A stretch of 64,000 nucleotides of DNA from RFTU01 sp046094505 (GCA_046094505.1 JBJTHN010000088.1:42939-106938); one strand, 5' to 3'; shown: positions 1-8,500, numbered from the stretch's first letter. Notes: generated by a model from the sequence alone, not told the origin. Numbers and translations: made by a program.

Positions 1-1
1 A

Positions 2-52
2 CAGGTGGACCGTTGTTGCCGGCAGTTGGCCGACGTGGTGGCGCAAGGGTGA
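2..52 (+). CDS. 3' end of an unidentified upstream gene (partial)
   Basis: Sixteen codons are open from the window edge to a TGA at 50-52, ending in DVVAQG. The TGA overlaps the GTG start proposed for phoR (GTGA), the usual arrangement of translationally coupled genes. The expected neighbour before phoR is the response regulator phoB, but the visible residues contain no recognisable end of a PhoB winged helix, so the identity stays open. The frame could also be chance. Confidence 0.35.
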   Translation, partial: QVDRCCRQLADVVAQG

Positions 53-1416
53 ACTGGGGTCGCTTGTTCCTTCGCATCCTGATCCTGGTGACCGCTACGG
101 TCGCTGGAGAGGTGGTAGGCGTGCGCCTGGGCGTTTCGGTCTTGGGAGGCCTGGTGGGTCTGAGCACCGTGGCCACGCTGTGGGCGCTGCGTGAAGAGTG
201 GCGCAGCCTGCGCCTGATCGACTGGCTCAAGCGCGATTCTGATGCGCCAGCGCCCACCCTGCCGGGCCGGTGGGGCGACGTGGCTTACCACGCCGAAAAG
301 GCCCTGCGCGCGCGTGAGCGAGACCTGTCCGCTGCTTATGCGGACCAAGCGCAGTTTCTGCAGGCTTTTGATGCCACGCCCAATGGCGTGTTGCTCTTGG
401 ACTCTGCGCACCACGTGGTGTGGTGCAACCGGGTGGCCGCTGACCACTTCGGCCTCGACCCTGATCGCGACCGGTTGCAGCTCATCACCAACCTGGTCCG
501 GCAGCCGCTCTTTGTCGACTACCTCTTGGGCGAGGACCACGAGGAGCCGCTGCTCATGGGCAGCCCACGACATCAAGGCAGCCTGAGCATCCTGATCCGC
601 CGTTATGCCGCCGACCGTTCCATGGTGTTGCTGCAGGACGTTTCGGCGCGGGAGCAGGCAGACGCCATGCGGCGGGAGTTTGTGTCTCATGTTTCCCATG
701 AGATTCGCACCCCTTTGACGGTTTTGTCGGGTTTTGTGGAAACCTTGCAATCCTTGGACCTGGACCGTGGCGAGCGCGACCGCATCCTGAGCTTGATGCG
801 CCAGCAGTCCCAGCGCATGCAAGGCCTGGTCTCAGACCTGCTGGTCTTGGCGCGTCTGGAGGGCAGTCCCCGGCCCGCGGTAGACCGCTGGGTCGAGCTC
901 GACGGCCTGCTGGCCAGGATCGAGGCGGAGGTGCACAGTGTTTCCGCGGGCCATCACCGCATCGTGTTCCCACAGCCCACACACCTGGCCTTGGCGGGGC
1001 AGGAGAGCGAATTGCACAGCGCCATCGGCAACCTGGTGCTCAACGCGGCGCGCTACACGCCTGAAGGCGGCGAGATCCGCATCGAGGCGCAAGTCAACAC
1101 CGATGGCCACGCGCTCATTGCAGTGCAGGACAGCGGTATCGGCATCGCGCGGGAACACATCCCACGCCTGACCCAGCGCTTTTACCGCGTGGACCCCAGC
1201 CGCTCTCGCGAAACCGGCGGCACGGGCTTGGGCTTGGCCATCGTCAAGCACGCCATACAGCGGCACGGGGGCGAGTTGCTGATCGAAAGCGAACTCGGGC
1301 GCGGCTCGCGCTTCACCCTTCGGGTGCCTTCGGCTCGGGTGAAGCTGCTGGGCCCGTGCGTCGGTACACCAGGGTTGCAAAGTAGCGCTCGGTCGGTCGA
1401 CGAACCCGTTCACTGA
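49..1416 (+). CDS. phoR: Phosphate-regulon sensor histidine kinase PhoR
   Basis: Membrane sensor kinase of the PhoR/PhoB two-component system for phosphate starvation. With the GTG at 49 it has 455 residues. Two hydrophobic segments lie in the first 50 residues and a PAS-like region at about 100-190 (DATPNGVLLLD). The H-box HVSHEIRTPL holds the phospho-acceptor His at about 217. The N-box (NLVLNAARYTPEGG) starts near 328, G1 (DSGIGI) near 361 and G2 (GGTGLGLA) near 390. A TTG at 13 is also in frame, but the extra residues look non-coding and GTG at 49 overlaps the upstream stop. The last 35 codons or so lie over the convergent gene and are probably an unconserved tail. PhoR is the best fit because of the short N-terminus with two membrane spans followed by PAS. 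Confidence 0.85.
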   Translation: MNWGRLFLRILILVTATVAGEVVGVRLGVSVLGGLVGLSTVATLWALREEWRSLRLIDWLKRDSDAPAPTLPGRWGDVAYHAEKALRARERDLSAAYADQAQFLQAFDATPNGVLLLDSAHHVVWCNRVAADHFGLDPDRDRLQLITNLVRQPLFVDYLLGEDHEEPLLMGSPRHQGSLSILIRRYAADRSMVLLQDVSAREQADAMRREFVSHVSHEIRTPLTVLSGFVETLQSLDLDRGERDRILSLMRQQSQRMQGLVSDLLVLARLEGSPRPAVDRWVELDGLLARIEAEVHSVSAGHHRIVFPQPTHLALAGQESELHSAIGNLVLNAARYTPEGGEIRIEAQVNTDGHALIAVQDSGIGIAREHIPRLTQRFYRVDPSRSRETGGTGLGLAIVKHAIQRHGGELLIESELGRGSRFTLRVPSARVKLLGPCVGTPGLQSSARSVDEPVH

Positions 1417-3010
1417 AGGTCCATCCGTCCACGTCGGGTATCCCACCTTCGCGGCTTTCGGTTAGCAGCAGGATGGGGCAATCGGCGTTCAGTTGCGCCT
1501 GCTCGCGCGCATCCACCACCCAGCCCCCCTGGGCTTCCAGGGCCGCCACATAGGCCAAGGGCATCTCGGGGGCTGCCAGGCAGGACGGCCTGCCCAACGG
1601 GCCTTCCAAGGCCTGTACCCAGGGTGTGAGGCTGCGGGTGTAGTCCAGCGGGTGCAGGAGCAGGGTCATGGCCAACAGCCAATTCAGCAGCACGCCGCCT
1701 GCGGGCAGCACGAGGCTCTTCCACAAGGCCTTGCGGTGCCGAGACGTGCGCCAGCGCACCAACCACAACCACACGGCGCTGGCCGCCAGCCCCAACAAGA
1801 GCGCCAGGGCCTGGAAGTCCACCCGGTAGTCCGGCGCCACTGCCATGGCGTTGCGCAGCGGCGCCTGCGGCCAGCCCGTCTGCAGGGACAGGTACACAAC
1901 CCAGACCCCCAAGGCCAGGGCGCTGAAGAAAAAGACGGAAAACCAGTCCACGGCCGCACTGCCGCTGCGGCTGAGCGTGGGCAGGGCGAACGCAGCCAGC
2001 ACGGCAATGCCTGGCAAGGCCAACAGCAGGGTCCGGTCCGATCCCCCCACCACCAGGGTTTGAAGCAGCGGCAACAGCGCCAAGAGGCTGGGCACGGCCA
2101 TGTGCCGACGCGCCCACTGCCGCCTCCAGCGCCACATGGTCAGCAAGGCCAAGGGGGCTGTGGGCCAGGTGAACCAGGCCAGCAGGCGCAGCAGCTGCAG
2201 GCCGTCGGCAGCTTCGTCCGGCCAATCCAGGGTGGCCCGAAAGGTGTGCAGCTCCAGGCCCAAGATGCCGGCCAGCAAAGTGCCGGCCGCCACCCACCAC
2301 CGCATGGGGGCCAGAGCGGGGTCTTCCGATCTCAGGCACACCAGGGCAGCCATCAAGCCGCAGGCCAAGGCCAGCTCCGCGGCACCGGAGGCCGACAGCA
2401 GCGCCAAGCCAAGGAGCGCCATCAAACCGGCCTGCCAGCCCCGCTGGGCCGGCAGGGCCAAAGCCCACAGGATCAGGCACACCGAACTGAGCTGCATCAG
2501 CTCCGGCGTGGTTTCATGTCCCAGCTGCAACAGCCCCAGGGTGGCCATGAAGGCCAGCAAGGCGCCATCGGCCAGCGAGCGGGCATAGTCCTTGGGGGCG
2601 GCCTCGCCCCCGAAGGCAAAGGCCACCGGCAGCGCGGCCTGTGTGCGGGCCAGGCGGTAGGTGGCGTACCAAATGAGGGCCATATTGGCCCCCAAGAGCA
2701 GCACAAAGGGCAGTCGCGCGGCAAACGGGGCATACACACCCAAGGGTGTGAGGGCGGCGATGAAGATGGCACCCAGGGCATGGGCGGGCAGCGAAGCGTG
2801 CACCGAAACCATGCCCAGGGTCGGCTCCAGCCAGGAGGTTCGGCCTTCGGCCATGGCCAACATCACGCCGTAGGCGGTCAGGTCCGCGTTTCGCCAAGGG
2901 TCACGACCGATGAGGCCGGGCAACAGGTACACGGCAGCCATCAGCCACAGGGCCACGCGCGGCAAACGCTGTGCGGCGTCTTTGGTGACCAGGGCTGGTG
3001 TGGTGATCAT
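1313..3010 (-). CDS. Multi-spanning membrane protein, ArnT-like glycosyltransferase family
   Basis: 565 residues with about ten hydrophobic segments. The N-terminal motif GRDPWRNAD, followed by a periplasmic-looking loop, resembles the first loop of GT-C glycosyltransferases (family 39/ArnT-like), where acidic and Arg residues near the first membrane span are catalytic. A role in moving a lipid-linked sugar to lipid A or protein is inferred from fold only; no substrate is evident. The start is the Met of MITTPALV; the open frame upstream runs through the rpmE2 terminator and is unlikely to be translated. It converges with phoR and overlaps its 3' end by about 100 bp. Confidence 0.65.
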   Translation of the reverse strand: MITTPALVTKDAAQRLPRVALWLMAAVYLLPGLIGRDPWRNADLTAYGVMLAMAEGRTSWLEPTLGMVSVHASLPAHALGAIFIAALTPLGVYAPFAARLPFVLLLGANMALIWYATYRLARTQAALPVAFAFGGEAAPKDYARSLADGALLAFMATLGLLQLGHETTPELMQLSSVCLILWALALPAQRGWQAGLMALLGLALLSASGAAELALACGLMAALVCLRSEDPALAPMRWWVAAGTLLAGILGLELHTFRATLDWPDEAADGLQLLRLLAWFTWPTAPLALLTMWRWRRQWARRHMAVPSLLALLPLLQTLVVGGSDRTLLLALPGIAVLAAFALPTLSRSGSAAVDWFSVFFFSALALGVWVVYLSLQTGWPQAPLRNAMAVAPDYRVDFQALALLLGLAASAVWLWLVRWRTSRHRKALWKSLVLPAGGVLLNWLLAMTLLLHPLDYTRSLTPWVQALEGPLGRPSCLAAPEMPLAYVAALEAQGGWVVDAREQAQLNADCPILLLTESREGGIPDVDGWTFSERVRRPTERYFATLVYRRTGPAASPEPKAPEG

Positions 3011-3040
3011 GGCCGCATCATGCCAAGAAGTGCAGCCACA

Positions 3041-3066
3041 TGAAAAAGGGCAGCCTTGGCTGCCCT
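3041..3066 (-). terminator. Intrinsic terminator of rpmE2
   Basis: On the minus strand a perfect 9-bp stem (AGGGCAGCC / GGCTGCCCT) with a 2-nt loop is followed by five T residues. It lies 32 bp past the rpmE2 stop and just before the membrane-protein gene, so that gene needs readthrough or its own promoter. Confidence 0.85.
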
Positions 3067-3097
3067 TGTACGGAGGCTCGCGCCACAAGCCGATCGC

Positions 3098-3352
3098 TTA
3101 CTTCTTGAGGTGAGCAAACTTGTTGCGGAACTTCTCCACGCGGCCGCCGAGGTTGTCCACGCTCTTTTGCGTACCCGTGTAGAAGGGGTGAGACTCGCTG
3201 GTGGTTTCCAGCTTCATGAGGGGCAACTCACGGCCGTCGTCCATCTTCACGGTCTCCTTGGTCTGCACGCACGAGCGCGTGACGAACTTGAAGCCGTTGG
3301 ACAGGTCCACGAAGCACACGTCGCGGTAGTTGGGGTGGATGCCTTCTTTCAT
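3098..3352 (-). CDS. rpmE2: 50S ribosomal protein L31 type B
   Basis: 84 residues beginning MKEGIHPNYRDVCFVD, typical of the type B (RpmE2) L31 that lacks the paired CxxC zinc site of type A. Single Cys residues occur at 12 and 28 only. Type B L31 commonly replaces the zinc form under zinc limitation; here it is the only L31 in view. The ATG at 3352 gives the normal family length, while the longer open frame upstream is leader. It follows rho on the same strand with a TACAAT -10 in between and ends at a strong terminator. Confidence 0.93.
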   Translation of the reverse strand: MKEGIHPNYRDVCFVDLSNGFKFVTRSCVQTKETVKMDDGRELPLMKLETTSESHPFYTGTQKSVDNLGGRVEKFRNKFAHLKK

Positions 3353-3439
3353 GGGGTCGCCTTTAACCTTTGTTCGGGGTGGTGGGCAGCCACGCGGCCT
3401 TGATGCTGCGCACTTGCCTTCAGGAACGGTGAACCGCGC

Positions 3440-3445
3440 ATTGTA
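3440..3445 (-). promoter_or_regulatory. Candidate -10 element for rpmE2
   Basis: TACAAT on the minus strand, about 88 nt before the rpmE2 ATG. No good -35 is visible. It would give a leader of about 80 nt. Confidence 0.5.
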
Positions 3446-3489
3446 GCGCCAAAACCCGGGGCTAGACCAGTCGCCGGCCGGTCTTGGCA

Positions 3490-4752
3490 TCAGCCGCCAC
3501 GGCGCATCATGTCGAAGAAGTCCAGGTTGTTCTTGGTGGCCTTCATCTTGTCGAGCACGAACTCCATCGCCTCGATTTCGTCCATGTTGTACAGCAGCTT
3601 GCGCAAGATCCAGGTCTTTTGCAGGATTTCGGGCTTGAGCAACAACTCTTCGCGCCGGGTGCCGGTCTTGTTGATGAGGATGGACGGGTACACCCGCTTT
3701 TCGGCCATCCGGCGGTCCAAGTGGATTTCGCAGTTGCCGGTGCCCTTGAACTCTTCGTAGATCACCTCGTCCATCTTCGATCCGGTGTCGATGAGCGCGG
3801 TGCCGATGATGGTCAGGCTGCCGCCTTCTTCCACGTTGCGGGCGGCGCCGAAGAAGCGCTTGGGCCGCTGCAGGGCGTTGGCATCCACGCCGCCGGTCAG
3901 AACCTTGCCGGAGGACGGCAACACGTTGTTGTACGCGCGGGCCAGACGGGTGATGGAGTCCAGCAGGATCACCACGTCCTTCTTCAGTTCGACCAGGCGC
4001 TTGGCGCGCTCAATCACCATCTCGGCCACCTGCACATGGCGCGCAGCGGGCTCGTCAAAGGTGGAGGAGATCACTTCGCCGCGCACGCCACGCACCATTT
4101 CCGTGACTTCTTCGGGGCGCTCGTCCACCAGCAGCACGATCAGGTGGATGTCCGGGTGATTGGCCACCAGTGCATGGGCAATCTGCTTCATCATGACCGT
4201 CTTGCCGGTCTTGGGCTGGGCCACCAGCAAGGCCCGTTGGCCTTTGCCAATCGGGGCGATCAGGTCAATGATGCGGCTGGTGATGTTTTCTTCAGCCTTG
4301 ATGTCGCGCTCGAGCTTGAACTGCTCCTTGGGGAACAAGGGCGTCAAGTTCTCAAACATGATCTTGTGCTTGTTTTCCTCGGGAGAAAGGCCGTTGACGC
4401 GGTCAACCTTGACCAGCGCAAAGTAGCGTTCGCCGTCTTTGGGAACCCGAACCTCGCCTTCGATCATGTCGCCGGTGTGCAGGTTGAAGCGGCGGATCTG
4501 GCTGGGCGAGAGGTAGATGTCGTCGGTGGACGCCATGTAGGAGGTGTCGGGGGAGCGCAGGAAGCCGAAGCCGTCGGGCAAGACTTCCAGGACGCCGTCG
4601 CCGAACACCTGTTCGCCGGCCTTGGCCCGTTTCTTCATGATCGCAAACATCAACTCCTGCTTGCGCATGCGGGAGACGTTTTCGATTTCCAGGGCTTCAC
4701 CTTGCTTGATGAGCTCGGAAACGTGCTGGGCTTTGAGTTCTGAAAGGTGCAT
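3490..4752 (-). CDS. rho: Transcription termination factor Rho
   Basis: Hexameric RNA-dependent ATPase that ends transcription at unstructured C-rich RNA. It has 420 residues, the normal length. The N-terminal Rho domain (MHLSELKAQHVSELIK) is followed by a cold-shock-like RNA-binding domain (GFGFLRSPD, about residue 60). The Walker A motif is QPKTGKT near 180, and DERPEEVTEM and LLDSITRLARAYN form the ATPase/Q- and R-loop region. The start is the Met of MHLSEL; the frame upstream is leader. It is downstream of trxA on the same strand, a common proteobacterial order, and has a leader of over 200 nt with secondary structure. Confidence 0.97.
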   Translation of the reverse strand: MHLSELKAQHVSELIKQGEALEIENVSRMRKQELMFAIMKKRAKAGEQVFGDGVLEVLPDGFGFLRSPDTSYMASTDDIYLSPSQIRRFNLHTGDMIEGEVRVPKDGERYFALVKVDRVNGLSPEENKHKIMFENLTPLFPKEQFKLERDIKAEENITSRIIDLIAPIGKGQRALLVAQPKTGKTVMMKQIAHALVANHPDIHLIVLLVDERPEEVTEMVRGVRGEVISSTFDEPAARHVQVAEMVIERAKRLVELKKDVVILLDSITRLARAYNNVLPSSGKVLTGGVDANALQRPKRFFGAARNVEEGGSLTIIGTALIDTGSKMDEVIYEEFKGTGNCEIHLDRRMAEKRVYPSILINKTGTRREELLLKPEILQKTWILRKLLYNMDEIEAMEFVLDKMKATKNNLDFFDMMRRGG

Positions 4753-4985
4753 AAGAGGGCTGCCGCAAGTGAGCAACGGACCGGAGAGTCGGTGCAGGAC
4801 CCCAGGAGGCCAGAGGGCAGGCCATCGGGCCTGCGCCACCACAGCGCAGTGGGTTTAGGAGGAAACGGCCGGCACGGGTGCGGGCTGCTGGGGCAAACGG
4901 CGGGAGGTCTGGTAGACCGCGGGCCGTTTCGCCGATGGGGTTGCGCTGCGGCGCCCGTGGGCAGCCTTCAGCGCGGCTTGAGTGA
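4753..4985 (-). promoter_or_regulatory. rho leader with long imperfect hairpin
   Basis: The 233 bp between trxA and rho contain no gene. At 4895-4929 an imperfect hairpin pairs AAACGGC with GCCGTTT around an inner stem GGTCT/AGACC. No T-run follows it, so it is not a standard intrinsic terminator. A TATAAT on the minus strand at 4985-4990, over the trxA stop, would start this leader. Autoregulation of rho through its leader is known in other bacteria; here it is inferred from position only. Confidence 0.45.
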
Positions 4986-4990
4986 TTATA
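4985..4990 (-). promoter_or_regulatory. Candidate -10 element for rho
   Basis: Perfect TATAAT on the minus strand overlapping the end of trxA. The -35 is weak. It predicts a leader of about 225 nt. Confidence 0.5.
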
Positions 4991-5315
4991 GGTGCTTGTC
5001 GACGAGTTCGACGAGTTGGGCCTTGGACAAGGCGCCAACCTTGGTTTCGGCCAATTGTCCGCCCTTGAAAATCATCAAGGTGGGGATGCCACGGATGCCG
5101 AACTTGGCCGGGACCTCACGGTTTTCGTCCACGTTCATCTTCGCCACCTGCAGCCGCCCACTGTAGCTCTGCGCGATGTCGTCCAGGATGGGGGCGATCA
5201 TCTTGCAAGGGCCGCACCATTCGGCCCAGTAGTCAACCAACACCGGGGTGGAGGCCTGGAGCACATCGCCTTCAAAAGAGGCGTCGGAGATGTGTTTGAT
5301 CAGTTCGCTGCTCAT
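4986..5315 (-). CDS. trxA: Thioredoxin 1
   Basis: 109-residue cytoplasmic disulfide reductase. The active site WCGPC (Cys34 and Cys37), the cis-proline motif GIRGIPTL and the buried Asp in LVDYWAEW are all present. The start MSSELIKHIS gives the standard length; the longer frame upstream would read through ffs and is rejected. It is followed by rho on the same strand. Confidence 0.96.
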   Translation of the reverse strand: MSSELIKHISDASFEGDVLQASTPVLVDYWAEWCGPCKMIAPILDDIAQSYSGRLQVAKMNVDENREVPAKFGIRGIPTLMIFKGGQLAETKVGALSKAQLVELVDKHL

Positions 5316-5343
5316 GTTCCGAAGTGAATCCGGTGGATCAGAT

Positions 5344-5368
5344 CGGCACCTGACACGCCGAGGTGCCG
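5344..5368. other. Perfect 8-bp inverted repeat between ffs and trxA
   Basis: CGGCACCT and AGGTGCCG are separated by 9 nt. In RNA on the minus strand this forms a hairpin between the 3' end of ffs and the trxA start. No T-run follows, so it may protect or process the ffs 3' end or sit in the trxA leader. Confidence 0.45.
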
Positions 5369-5432
5369 CATGCCGTTGAAGTGGACGGGGCGGGGCTGTG
5401 TGGGGTTCGCCGCCCGCATGCCCTTGACGGGT

Positions 5433-5527
5433 GACGAGCCTGACCCCGGCACTGGGTTCGCCGGTTAGGGCTGCTTGGTTCCCCACCTGACCCGATTGGC
5501 CGTGTTCCCATGCGAGGAGGCCCGTCG
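5433..5527 (-). ncRNA. ffs: Signal recognition particle RNA (4.5S RNA)
   Basis: On the minus strand about 95 nt form the small bacterial SRP RNA. The invariant helix-8 signature is visible: GGTCAGG, then a GGAA loop, then CAAGCAGCC (about 5469-5493). The outer ends GACGGGCCT and AGGCTCGTC pair to close the rod. A TACAAT -10 at 5534-5539 places the 5' end near 5527. The RNA pairs with Ffh to target membrane proteins. In several proteobacteria ffs sits directly before dnaX; here a PurM-like gene lies between. Confidence 0.88.
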
Positions 5528-5533
5528 CTGCCG

Positions 5534-5539
5534 ATTGTA
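5534..5539 (-). promoter_or_regulatory. -10 element of ffs
   Basis: TACAAT on the minus strand, six bases before the predicted 5' end of the SRP RNA. Confidence 0.65.
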
Positions 5540-5583
5540 GGGGCAGGGCATCGGGCCTGCAGGAGGCCCCCAATAGACCATGC

Positions 5584-6735
5584 TCAGCGCAGCTGCAGAT
5601 CGTCGGCGCTGTAGCGCAGGCCCAACGGTTCGACCAACAGTTGCTTGGGCCCCGTCTCGACCATGCCGGCCACCCAGGCCTGAACACCACAGGCTTGGGC
5701 CACCGCCACGGTGGCCTGGGCCTGCTCTTGGGGCACGAAATAGGCGAAGCCTGCGCCCATGTTCAGGGTGGAATAGGCCTCTTGGTTGTCCAGACAGGCC
5801 TGTTCTTGAATGAAGCGCAGCACCGGCGGCACCGGTGGAACGGTGTGGATGCGGTACGTCAGGGCTGCGGGGTGGCGCAGCAGCTTGCGCCACCCGTGGC
5901 CGGTGACATTGACGCAGTACACAGGCTGGATACCCGCCTTGGCCAAGGCTTCGCTCACCGGTGAATAGAGCACCGTGGGCGAGAGCAGACCTTCACCGTA
6001 GCTCATCCCGTCGTCCAGCGGCGTCAAGTAGCCCTGGGCAAGGCGTTCGGACAGGCTGCGGGCCAGGCTCAGGCCGTTGGCATGGATGCCGCTGGAGGCC
6101 AGGAGCACGATGGCATGGCCGGCTTGCAGCTGCTCGCCCAGGCTCAAACGGCTCTTGGGGCTGACGATGCCCGTGCACGACGCGGCCAGGTCGATGCGGC
6201 CACTTTCCACGATGCCGGCCAGGGAGGGTGTTTCCCCGCCGCCCCAGGCCACGCCACAGTGGTCGCACGCCCGTTTCCAACCCTCCACAAGCGCGCGAGC
6301 CCGGTCGCTGTCGGCAAACCATTGGCTTCCTCCTGCCGCCCAATAGGCTTGCACCACCAGCGGCGTGGCGCCCACGGTGATGAGGTCGTTGACCGCCATG
6401 GCGATGGTGTCCTGCGCGATGCCGTCGTACCAGCTGCGGCCGGTCAGGGCCTGCATTTCATCGGCCACCAGCGCTTTGGATCCTAGGCATTCGACGATGC
6501 TGGCCAGGTAGAACGGGCCGACATCCACGACATAGGCCGACTCACCGCGCGACGAGGCCACCTCACGGATGCCATGGCCCAGGAGATGGCTGGCGGTCTG
6601 CGCAGCAGCGCGCTGCGCCGTCACCTTCAAAGGGTCGATGAGCTCGTAGTTGACGCCGGCCTGCTCATAGGTCAGGGGCGGGTGGGCAGAAGGCGAGGGC
6701 TGTGTGGGCACGGGTGCGGTTGCCAAGGCTGGCAT
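5584..6735 (-). CDS. AIR synthase (PurM)-like protein of unknown specificity
   Basis: 383 residues from the ATG at 6735, or 395 from an in-frame GTG at 6771. It has the layout of PurM-type ATP-dependent enzymes: an N-terminal half with DVGPFYLASIVECLGSKALVAD and NDLITVGATPLVVQAYWA, a Gly-rich GGGETPSL segment, and a C-terminal half with GIHANGLSLAR. It departs from genuine PurM in several motifs, including the N-terminus, and stands away from purine genes, so it is better called a PurM-superfamily paralogue. A GATAAT -10 at 6754-6759 on the minus strand supports the ATG. It is divergent from dnaX. Confidence 0.7.
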   Translation of the reverse strand: MPALATAPVPTQPSPSAHPPLTYEQAGVNYELIDPLKVTAQRAAAQTASHLLGHGIREVASSRGESAYVVDVGPFYLASIVECLGSKALVADEMQALTGRSWYDGIAQDTIAMAVNDLITVGATPLVVQAYWAAGGSQWFADSDRARALVEGWKRACDHCGVAWGGGETPSLAGIVESGRIDLAASCTGIVSPKSRLSLGEQLQAGHAIVLLASSGIHANGLSLARSLSERLAQGYLTPLDDGMSYGEGLLSPTVLYSPVSEALAKAGIQPVYCVNVTGHGWRKLLRHPAALTYRIHTVPPVPPVLRFIQEQACLDNQEAYSTLNMGAGFAYFVPQEQAQATVAVAQACGVQAWVAGMVETGPKQLLVEPLGLRYSADDLQLR

Positions 6736-6772
6736 GAGGGGCGCGATGCAGCGATTATCCGGCACCGCCACA

Positions 6773-6778
6773 TAGAAT
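6773..6778 (+). promoter_or_regulatory. -10 element of dnaX, near-leaderless
   Basis: TAGAAT ends six bases before the dnaX ATG, so transcription would begin at or within a base or two of the start codon. The same spacing occurs before nadB, clpS and the MFS gene. Confidence 0.5.
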
Positions 6779-6784
6779 CTGCCG

Positions 6785-8500
6785 ATGTCCTACGTTGTGC
6801 TTGCGCGAAAGTACCGGCCCCGCACCTTCGATCAGATGGTGGGCCAGGAGGCCGTGGTGCGGGCCTTGAGCTCGGCCTTGTCCACCGGCCGCTTGCACCA
6901 CGCCTATCTGTTCACCGGCACGCGGGGCATCGGCAAGACCACCGTCTCGAGAATCCTGGCCAAGAGCCTCAATTGCACCGGCGAAGACGGACGCGGCGGC
7001 GTGACGGCGCAGCCGTGTGGCCGCTGCAGTGCCTGCCGGGAGATCGATGCCGACCGCTACGTCGACTACGTGGAACTGGACGCGGCCAGCAACCGAACCA
7101 TCGATGAGGTGCGGGACCTTCTGGAGCGAGCGGCCTACAAGCCAACCGTGGGCCGCTACAAGGTCTTCATGATCGACGAAGCCCACCAGCTCACCAAGGA
7201 CGCCTTCAACGCCCTGCTCAAGACCCTGGAGGAACCGCCGGACTACCTGAAGTTCGTGCTGGCCACCACGGACCCCGACAAGATGTTGCCCACGGTGCTC
7301 AGCCGTTGCCTGCAGTTCAACCTCAGGCCCATGGCGCCCGAAACCGTGCAGGAGCACCTTGCGCAGGTGCTGCAGGCCGAAGGTGTGCCCTATGAGGAGG
7401 CGGCCTTGGCGGTCTTGGGGCGGGCCGCGCGCGGCTCCATGCGCGATGCACTTTCGCTGACCGACCAGGCCCTGGCCTATGGACAAGGCCGTTTGGAGGC
7501 CGCTGGTGTGCGCGCCATGATCGGCTTGGTGGACGATGACCATGCCGTGGGCTGCTTGCAGGCCTTGGCCGCGCGGGATGCTGCTGCGGTCATGCAGTCG
7601 CTGCTGAGCCTGCGCGACAGTGGGCAGTCGGCGGTAGCGGCTGTAGACGCCATGACCCGGGCCCTGCAGTCCATGGCCTTGGAGCAGATGCTGCCCGGCA
7701 GCCTGGTCAACCCGGAAGACGAACCCTGGAGGCAGTTGGCCAGCCGTTGGGATTCCCAAGAAGTTCAGTTGCTCTACGCCATGCTCTTGGCCGCGCGCGC
7801 CGAGTTGGGTCTGGCGCCCGATGAGCACGCGGCTCTGTTGATGGTGGCTTGGCGCTACTTCGCATTCGTGAAGGGCCCCGGTGAGGCTGCGTCCGCGCGA
7901 CCGGCTCCCCAGGCCCTGGTGGGCGGCACGCAGCGCCCCGCTCGAACCGAGGTGCGGCCTGCGGTGCCGGTGCCCCCGGTGCGCTCGGTGGTGGAGCCTG
8001 TGCCGCAGTCACCGGTGTCGTCAGAGCTGAGGCAGGGTGCCACGCCAGCGGCCGTCGCGGTGCCACCGGAGGCCGCGCACGGGGCATCCGACGGCGCAAC
8101 CATGGAGCGCTGGTGCGCTTGGATCGCCGCCTTGGTGCAGGCGCAGTCCGTCAACGCCCTTGTGCGTGAGTTGGGCCTGCAGGCCCAATGCGTAGCCATG
8201 GATGAAGCAGCCCAGCGTCTGCACTTGAAGGTGCGCAGCGAGTCACTCGCGTCGGAGGCCCTGGCCACCAAGTTGGCCGAGGCCCTGAACCGCCACACCG
8301 GACAGGCCTGGGTGCTTCAGGTCAGCCTGGGTGAAGTCGGGGACAGCCTGGCCCTGCGGGAAACGCGCAGGCGCGATCGCCGCCAAGCCCAGGCCGAAGC
8401 GATGATCCGGCAAGACCCTTTGGTTCAAGACCTCTTGGCACAGTTCCCCGGCGCCCAGCTGGTCCCCGGGTCTGTGCGTCCCGTGGAGCCCACCACCTGA
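6785..8500 (+). CDS. dnaX: DNA polymerase III subunits gamma/tau
   Basis: Clamp-loader ATPase of the replicative polymerase; 571 residues. Walker A GTRGIGKTT is near 45-53, the zinc Cys set at 64, 78, 81 and 84 (CGRCSAC), and Walker B/DEAH at 131-134. The sensor region LEEPPDYLKFVLATTDPDK and the SRC arginine finger (LSRCLQ) follow. The Pro-rich linker near 370-440 and the C-terminal tau domain match a tau-length product. I saw no A-rich slippery site for a gamma frameshift. It begins a dnaX-ybaB-recR run. Confidence 0.96.
   Translation: MSYVVLARKYRPRTFDQMVGQEAVVRALSSALSTGRLHHAYLFTGTRGIGKTTVSRILAKSLNCTGEDGRGGVTAQPCGRCSACREIDADRYVDYVELDAASNRTIDEVRDLLERAAYKPTVGRYKVFMIDEAHQLTKDAFNALLKTLEEPPDYLKFVLATTDPDKMLPTVLSRCLQFNLRPMAPETVQEHLAQVLQAEGVPYEEAALAVLGRAARGSMRDALSLTDQALAYGQGRLEAAGVRAMIGLVDDDHAVGCLQALAARDAAAVMQSLLSLRDSGQSAVAAVDAMTRALQSMALEQMLPGSLVNPEDEPWRQLASRWDSQEVQLLYAMLLAARAELGLAPDEHAALLMVAWRYFAFVKGPGEAASARPAPQALVGGTQRPARTEVRPAVPVPPVRSVVEPVPQSPVSSELRQGATPAAVAVPPEAAHGASDGATMERWCAWIAALVQAQSVNALVRELGLQAQCVAMDEAAQRLHLKVRSESLASEALATKLAEALNRHTGQAWVLQVSLGEVGDSLALRETRRRDRRQAQAEAMIRQDPLVQDLLAQFPGAQLVPGSVRPVEPTT

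Noticed and set aside
1493..3043. Long plus-strand open frame of 516 codons
   Set aside because: It is antisense to the membrane glycosyltransferase-like gene, is full of Gln, Gly and Pro, has no recognisable domain, and arises from GC-biased third positions.
3484..4743. Plus-strand open frame of 419 codons over rho
   Set aside because: Mirror frame of rho with His/Val-rich composition and no homology.
6785..8500. Programmed frameshift for a short gamma form of dnaX
   Set aside because: No A-rich slippery heptamer was found in the gene; a single tau-like product is assumed.
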